This document shows positions 7,098-10,669 of a stretch of 10,669 bases of DNA, piece after piece (positions within the stretch are counted from its first letter, which is position 1; every line of letters starts with the position of its first letter). The notes beneath the pieces were generated by a model. It was not told where the DNA came from and made no database searches. It saw only the letters and a program-made list of their open reading frames with translations. The translations under genes and the position numbers were made by a program. The stretch spans positions 1 through 10,669 of the forward strand of contig CABQJA010000064.1 in NCBI GenBank assembly GCA_902464345.1. Reading direction: 5' to 3'. Source of the DNA: an uncultured Clostridium sp. Its GTDB lineage: Bacteria > Bacillota > Clostridia > Lachnospirales > Lachnospiraceae.

Positions 7098-7724
7098 TTA
7101 TTCTTCCGCCTCCTGCGCTTTATGCAGAAATCGCTTAATTGCTTCCCGAACAGAAGGCTCCTCTCCTGCACGCAGCTTCGGAATATTCGCACAATGTTTT
7201 ACGATTACACAAATGCACCCGATTTCCAGTAAAAACAGACTGATATAATTCCATGTTTTTCCAAAATACAGTATAGGATAGAAAATTGCGGTTGAAAATG
7301 ACGCAGCACAGCCCCAGTCCGTGATCAGCATAGCAATAATTCCAATCAGTGCCAGCAGCAGAAATATCCGCCAGTCTGTACTTAATATCACACCACCCAG
7401 CGTTGCCAGACCTTTTCCGCCCCGGAACTTCAGATAAAACGGAAAGATATGTCCGAGAATCGCAGCAACACCTGCGGTAATTCCCGCAATCGAAACCTCC
7501 GGGAAAATTGCCTGTGCCAGCCAGACTGCAAAACACCCTTTCATAAAGTCAATAACCATAACGATAATTCCACTTGTCCGCCCTAACAGCATAAATGCAT
7601 TGGTTGTTCCTAAATTCTTTCGTCCCTGATTCTGTAAATCAATTCCCTTGGCCTTCGACAGAAAATAAGATGGGCTCACACTCCCCAATAAATATCCGAT
7701 CAGTAAGCTTAGTCCAAACTCCAT
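7098..7724 (-). CDS. plsY: PlsY-like acyl-phosphate glycerol-3-phosphate acyltransferase
   Basis: A 208-residue integral membrane enzyme of the size usual for PlsY, which moves an acyl group from acyl-phosphate to glycerol-3-phosphate in the first step of phospholipid synthesis. Visible motifs: GSVSPSYFLSK near the N-terminus, a loop reading GRKNLGTTN (residues 34-42), KG at 62-63 with AVWLA, and GHIFPFYLKFRGGKGLAT (91-108). The second loop normally reads GSGNxGATN; here the small residues are replaced by R and K and Ala by Thr, while the two Asn and the Gly remain. It may therefore be a divergent or second copy rather than the housekeeping enzyme. An extended -10 promoter lies 54-81 bases upstream, and GGTGGGAG precedes ATG 7724. 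The GGDEF gene follows by 28 bases. Confidence 0.88.
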   Translation of the reverse strand: MEFGLSLLIGYLLGSVSPSYFLSKAKGIDLQNQGRKNLGTTNAFMLLGRTSGIIVMVIDFMKGCFAVWLAQAIFPEVSIAGITAGVAAILGHIFPFYLKFRGGKGLATLGGVILSTDWRIFLLLALIGIIAMLITDWGCAASFSTAIFYPILYFGKTWNYISLFLLEIGCICVIVKHCANIPKLRAGEEPSVREAIKRFLHKAQEAEE

Positions 7725-7777
7725 TTACTCCCACCCTTTCTTGTTCAATGCGCTTTTCTTCCGGTAAATACCTCTTA

Positions 7778-7805
7778 ATTATATCACAAATTAGTCCCAC
7801 ATCAA
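7778..7805 (-). promoter_or_regulatory. Promoter of the plsY-GGDEF operon
   Basis: On the - strand a consensus TATAAT (7783-7778) is preceded by TG one base away, making an extended -10 box. TTGATG (7805-7800) lies 16 bp upstream as the -35 box. Transcription would start near 7771, about 45 bases before the plsY start codon. Confidence 0.75.
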
Positions 7806-7871
7806 TCTGTTTCATCACGTAATCTTTCATTCTGCTTTTCAACAGATTCTTTCCTGTATCTGTTTAAACTG

Positions 7872-7895
7872 AAAAAACCGGCCTTTAGAGGCCGG
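7872..7895 (-). terminator. Rho-independent terminator of the niaR-EIIC operon
   Basis: On the - strand CCGGCCT and AGGCCGG form a perfect seven-pair GC-rich stem with a CTAA-type loop, followed by six T's (7877-7872). It lies about 100 bases after the stop of the EIIC-like gene and just upstream of the plsY promoter, so it separates the two operons. I see nothing else in the 7896-7992 stretch. Confidence 0.92.
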
Positions 7896-7992
7896 GTCCC
7901 AATGCTTAAAATACACATCATACTTACCCTGACATAAAGTGCCGATTTTATCATTTTATCACTCGCTCATACTATCAATACATAGCATAGTC

Positions 7993-9096
7993 CTACAACT
8001 TCAGATCTCCTTCCTTGATCCAGCCGATTTTCCGGCAGATCTGTCCGAATATCCATGTCAGCACCGCCGGAAGAACAAAGCTGATCAAAACCAGTCCCAA
8101 CCAGTCCATTCCGGTGATTGCCGTTTTCGCTCCTGCCGCAATATCATTGACCCATCCGGTGTAAACTCCGATCTGACCTACCAGACCACAAGTACCCATA
8201 CCGGATGAAATCGCCTCTCCGTTCATCTGCAGCTTGAAGATGCAGGTTGCGATCGGGCCGGTGATCGCAGAGGTCAGGATCGGCGGGATCCAGATTTTTG
8301 GATTCTTTACGATATTTCCCATCTGAAGCATGCTGGTTCCGATTCCCTGTGAAACAAGACCGCCTACCTTATTCTCCTTGAAGCTCATGACGGCAAAGCC
8401 TACCATCTGCGCACAACAGCCTGCAACTGCAGCACCACCTGCCAATCCGGTCAGACTGAGTGCCGCACAGATTGCTGCACTGCTGATTGGAAGTGTCAGT
8501 GCGATTCCTACGATCACGGATACCAGAATACCCATCATAAACGGATGCAGCTCTGTTGCCCACATGATCAAGGTTCCGACTGCACTGGCTGCCTTTCCGA
8601 TGATCGGTGCCAATCCCATGGATAGTAATACTCCGGAGCAGATGCTGACCAGCGGAGTTACCAGAATATCGATCTTTGTCTCCTTTGAAACCAGCTTCCC
8701 GAGCTCGGTTGCCACAATTGCGATCACGAGTACCGCCAACGGTCCACCGGCTCCGCCCAATGCATTTGCCGAGCTGCCGACTGCCAGCATGGAGAACAGG
8801 ACCAGTGGCGGTGCCTGCAATGCAAATGCAATTGCAACTGCCATTGCAGGGCCTGATACACCCTTCGCAAAGGTTCCTATATCAATCAGAACCTGTACTC
8901 CCAGCTCCTGGCCGAGTGTTGATATGATCGTACCGATCAGGAGTGATGCAAACAAACCGTTTGCCATAGCTCCCATTGCATCAATAAAATATCGTTTTGC
9001 AGATATTTCAATATTCTTTTTCTTTAAAAAAGCTTTCACCTTTCCCGGCTGCTTTTTATCCTTCTGTTCTTTTGTCTGTTCTTTTGTCTCTTCCAT
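7993..9096 (-). CDS. Stand-alone PTS EIIC-like membrane protein
   Basis: A 367-residue membrane protein with about ten hydrophobic segments after a highly charged N-terminus rich in K, E and Q (residues 1-35). The Gly/Ala-rich helices and motifs such as GGAGGPLAVLV, TLPISSAAICAAL and IGVYTGW match my memory of the 'PTS transporter subunit IIC' family with PTS_EIIC_2 (PF13303), in which the protein has no fused EIIA or EIIB. None is encoded nearby, so phosphoryl transfer and a sugar substrate are doubtful. ATG 9096 has AGGAGA three bases upstream. It lies 34 bases after the NiaR-type regulator and shares its promoter, and a terminator follows at 7872-7895. The context suggests transport of niacin or a related compound; this is inference. 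Confidence 0.8.
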   Translation of the reverse strand: MEETKEQTKEQKDKKQPGKVKAFLKKKNIEISAKRYFIDAMGAMANGLFASLLIGTIISTLGQELGVQVLIDIGTFAKGVSGPAMAVAIAFALQAPPLVLFSMLAVGSSANALGGAGGPLAVLVIAIVATELGKLVSKETKIDILVTPLVSICSGVLLSMGLAPIIGKAASAVGTLIMWATELHPFMMGILVSVIVGIALTLPISSAAICAALSLTGLAGGAAVAGCCAQMVGFAVMSFKENKVGGLVSQGIGTSMLQMGNIVKNPKIWIPPILTSAITGPIATCIFKLQMNGEAISSGMGTCGLVGQIGVYTGWVNDIAAGAKTAITGMDWLGLVLISFVLPAVLTWIFGQICRKIGWIKEGDLKL

Positions 9097-9130
9097 GTCT
9101 CTCTCCTGTCACATATTCTTTCCAAACAGG

Positions 9131-9673
9131 CTATTGCTTCTTGATCTCCTGCGGCTCAAACTCCCGCAGCTGTGCCAGATATCCCTTTTCCCATAATGCT
9201 TCCTCGATCAGACGCAGTGTCTCTTCGTCCCTTGCACTGATCGTATGATAATGATATCCGGCCGTCACATTTTTCAACGGACTGGAAGTTCCCGCCTTCA
9301 GGCTCTCCAAAAACTCCCGGACATCCCGTCTGGAATAAATGTGCAGCTTAGCCCTGACTTCACCGTAAACCTTATGATATATGAATACATCCTCTACTTC
9401 GCCACCCAGGTCCACGATCAGATTCAGTTCATCCTCAATCTGTGCATCCGTATGGCATACCTTGAATACCTTCTGAACTCCCGGGTTTTCGTTCATCTGG
9501 TATCCCCTGGCTGTAGAGATTATGGAATATCCGTCCTGTCGCAAAGCAGAAATATCCTGTACAATGATCTGACGGCTGACATCGCAACGCTCCGCCAGTG
9601 CGGTCCCCGATAATGGTTTCTCAGATTTTCTTAACAGCTCTGCAATTTTTCTGCGGCGTTCTTCTGCTCCCAT
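9131..9673 (-). CDS. niaR: NiaR-type transcriptional repressor (HTH_11 plus 3H domain)
   Basis: The frame opens at 9721, but ATG 9673 has AAAGGAG eight bases upstream and lies after the promoter, giving 180 residues. Residues 4-60 are a winged HTH of the BirA/DeoR type (LSGTALAERCDVSRQIIVQDISALRQDGY). Residues 70-170 are the 3H domain, named for three conserved histidines: H74, H100 and H141/H143 (GYHYHTISA) are present. H74, E82, H141 and H143 match the metal ligands reported for Thermotoga TM1602. Characterised members repress NAD synthesis or niacin uptake genes when nicotinic acid is present. Here the regulator is first in an operon with an EIIC-like membrane protein, and its promoter contains inverted repeats suited to autoregulation. 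The family assignment is firm; the ligand is inferred from the family. Confidence 0.9.
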   Translation of the reverse strand: MGAEERRRKIAELLRKSEKPLSGTALAERCDVSRQIIVQDISALRQDGYSIISTARGYQMNENPGVQKVFKVCHTDAQIEDELNLIVDLGGEVEDVFIYHKVYGEVRAKLHIYSRRDVREFLESLKAGTSSPLKNVTAGYHYHTISARDEETLRLIEEALWEKGYLAQLREFEPQEIKKQ

Positions 9674-9707
9674 AATACTGCTCCTTTCCTTCAACGGCTT
9701 ACTAATG

Positions 9708-9761
9708 TGACAGTATAACACCTTGGTTCATAGCTGTCAATACATCTGTAAACCAAGGTGT
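9708..9761 (-). promoter_or_regulatory. niaR-EIIC promoter with nested operator repeats
   Basis: On the - strand TTGACA (9740-9735) and TATACT (9717-9712) are 17 bp apart, a near-consensus promoter. AACCAAGGTGT (9728-9718) fills most of the spacer, and its exact 11-bp complement lies upstream (9761-9751), centre to centre 33 bp apart, about three helical turns. A shorter pair, TGACAG/CTGTCA (9739-9734 and 9713-9708), overlaps the -35 and -10 boxes. A dimeric repressor bound to either pair would block the promoter. There is no T-run after the repeat on the - strand, so it is not a terminator. Confidence 0.75.
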
Positions 9762-9777
9762 AAAGTTTCTTATTTAC

Positions 9778-10665
9778 TTATTTGGTATTTCTTCCCAAAA
9801 CATCTGCTACCTCTGTAATTGAGATAAAAGCATTTTCATCATTTTGTTGAACAATCGTCTTCATTTTTCCAATCTGGAACCGGTTGACTACAAAGTAAAT
9901 AACCGTCTTCTCCTTATCGGAATAATATCCGTGTCCTTCCCACAATGTAATACCACTCCCGAACTCCTCGGATAATGCCTGACTGATATGCTTCGGCTTT
10001 GTCGTAATGATCATGGCCGCCTTGGCCTTATCAAAACCTTCGACAATGTAATCCACTGCATGAAGTGCCACATAATAAGTTACGATGGAATATAATGGCA
10101 GAATCCAGCTATGCATCGCAATTCCCACCACTATGTACAGCACAACGTTATATGCCATCACGAAGGTACCTACTGTAATCCCCAGCTTTTTTGCAAAAAT
10201 AACAGCCATAACCTCCACACCATCTATAGCACCGCCAAACCGGATCGTCAGTCCGCTTCCGATACCGGAGATCAGTCCGCCAAATGCCGCTCCCAACAGC
10301 AGGTCTGTTCCGGCAAACGGAGATGATGTCGCTACATCTACCGGAAAAATATCCCGGATCAGATAGGACGCCAGAGAATAGATGATAACCGCATACACGG
10401 AATATACTGTAAATGCCAGTCCCTGCTTCTTATATCCGTATAGGAAAAACGGAATATTTAAGATCAGCAGAAAAACAGACAGGGTCAGATAAGATGGGGT
10501 CAGCTCCTCCAGCAGCATTGCCGTTCCCGAAAAACCACTGTCGTATAAATGCAGGGGTGATAAGAACATAGTAACACCCACCGCATTAATCGTACCGGAT
10601 AATGTCAACAGTAAAAAGTTCTTAATCGATAGTTGCTTCAGTTCCGTCTTAAACTCTGTTTTCAT
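9778..10665 (-). CDS. YitT-family membrane protein (DUF2179 C-terminus)
   Basis: A 295-residue protein with five or six membrane segments in the first 200 residues, typical of YitT (FLLLTLSGTINAVGVTMFLSP at the start, then LGAAFGGLISGIGSGLTIRFGGAIDG). A soluble C-terminal domain of the DUF2179 type covers about residues 215-290 (AAMIITTKPKHISQAL, TVIYFVVNRFQIGKMKTIV, AFISITEVADVLG). The length is normal for the family. The function is not established; transport or ligand sensing at the membrane has been proposed. ATG 10665 is only four bases from the window edge, so its ribosome site is not visible and an earlier start cannot be excluded. It is followed by the niaR promoter with no terminator between them. 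Confidence 0.85.
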   Translation of the reverse strand: MKTEFKTELKQLSIKNFLLLTLSGTINAVGVTMFLSPLHLYDSGFSGTAMLLEELTPSYLTLSVFLLILNIPFFLYGYKKQGLAFTVYSVYAVIIYSLASYLIRDIFPVDVATSSPFAGTDLLLGAAFGGLISGIGSGLTIRFGGAIDGVEVMAVIFAKKLGITVGTFVMAYNVVLYIVVGIAMHSWILPLYSIVTYYVALHAVDYIVEGFDKAKAAMIITTKPKHISQALSEEFGSGITLWEGHGYYSDKEKTVIYFVVNRFQIGKMKTIVQQNDENAFISITEVADVLGRNTK

Positions 10666-10669
10666 ACTG

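Noticed and set aside
7070..7192. Longer start of the GGDEF gene overlapping plsY
   Set aside because: The extension is Arg/Lys-rich antisense-like sequence read out of frame from plsY, and ATG 7069 has a good ribosome site.
7639..7842. A 67-residue open frame on the - strand just upstream of and overlapping plsY
   Set aside because: It overlaps the plsY coding region by about 85 bases in another frame, and the plsY promoter lies inside it, so it is unlikely to be translated.
8330..9196. A 288-residue open frame on the + strand opposite the EIIC-like gene
   Set aside because: It is the complement of a Gly/Ala-rich membrane gene, has no recognisable domain, and the - strand gene has a clear ribosome site, family match and operon context.
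9718..9761. Inverted repeat upstream of niaR as a terminator for the YitT gene
   Set aside because: The arms are 22 bases apart and no T-run follows on the - strand. Its overlap with a near-consensus promoter fits an operator better.

Overview
The window looks like chromosomal DNA of a low-to-moderate GC Firmicute, most likely a Lachnospiraceae-type gut Clostridium. The evidence is Gram-positive style Shine-Dalgarno sites and sigma-A promoters, a T-box riboswitch, a 3H-domain NiaR-type repressor, a PlsY acyltransferase, a YitT protein, and an XRE regulator with a membrane tail. The genus cannot be fixed from this sequence. There are eight well-supported complete genes plus a YitT gene at the right edge. 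Only the first gene is on the + strand; all others are on the - strand. I see no tRNA, rRNA, CRISPR array, insertion sequence or phage gene.

From left to right: (1) a Crp/Fnr-family regulator (105-746), with a perfect 16-bp palindrome in its leader; (2) a convergent XRE-type regulator with six membrane segments (743-1753), whose stop codon shares the bases TTAA with that of the Crp gene; (3) an FAD-dependent dehydrogenase of the COG2509 type with a four-cysteine motif (1901-3274); (4) a CstA-family transporter (3550-5247), followed by an intrinsic terminator and preceded by a long leader with its own promoter and a complete T-box riboswitch (about 5304-5629); (5) a plsY-like acyltransferase and a PAS-GAF-GGDEF protein in one operon (7724 down to 5735), with an extended -10 promoter; (6) a NiaR-type regulator and a stand-alone PTS EIIC-like membrane protein in one operon (9673 down to 7993), closed by a strong terminator; (7) a YitT-family membrane protein (9778-10665), whose upstream region is cut by the window edge.

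Two units stand out. The T-box puts a CstA-type transporter under control of an uncharged tRNA, which suggests that it imports an amino acid, a peptide or a related nutrient, rather than serving only as a general starvation gene. The NiaR-EIIC pair links a niacin-sensing repressor to a membrane protein with no EIIA or EIIB partner nearby. Its promoter is framed by an 11-bp inverted repeat. This makes the EIIC-like protein a candidate vitamin B3 or related transporter. Both functions are inferences; the genes and the regulatory elements can be read directly.
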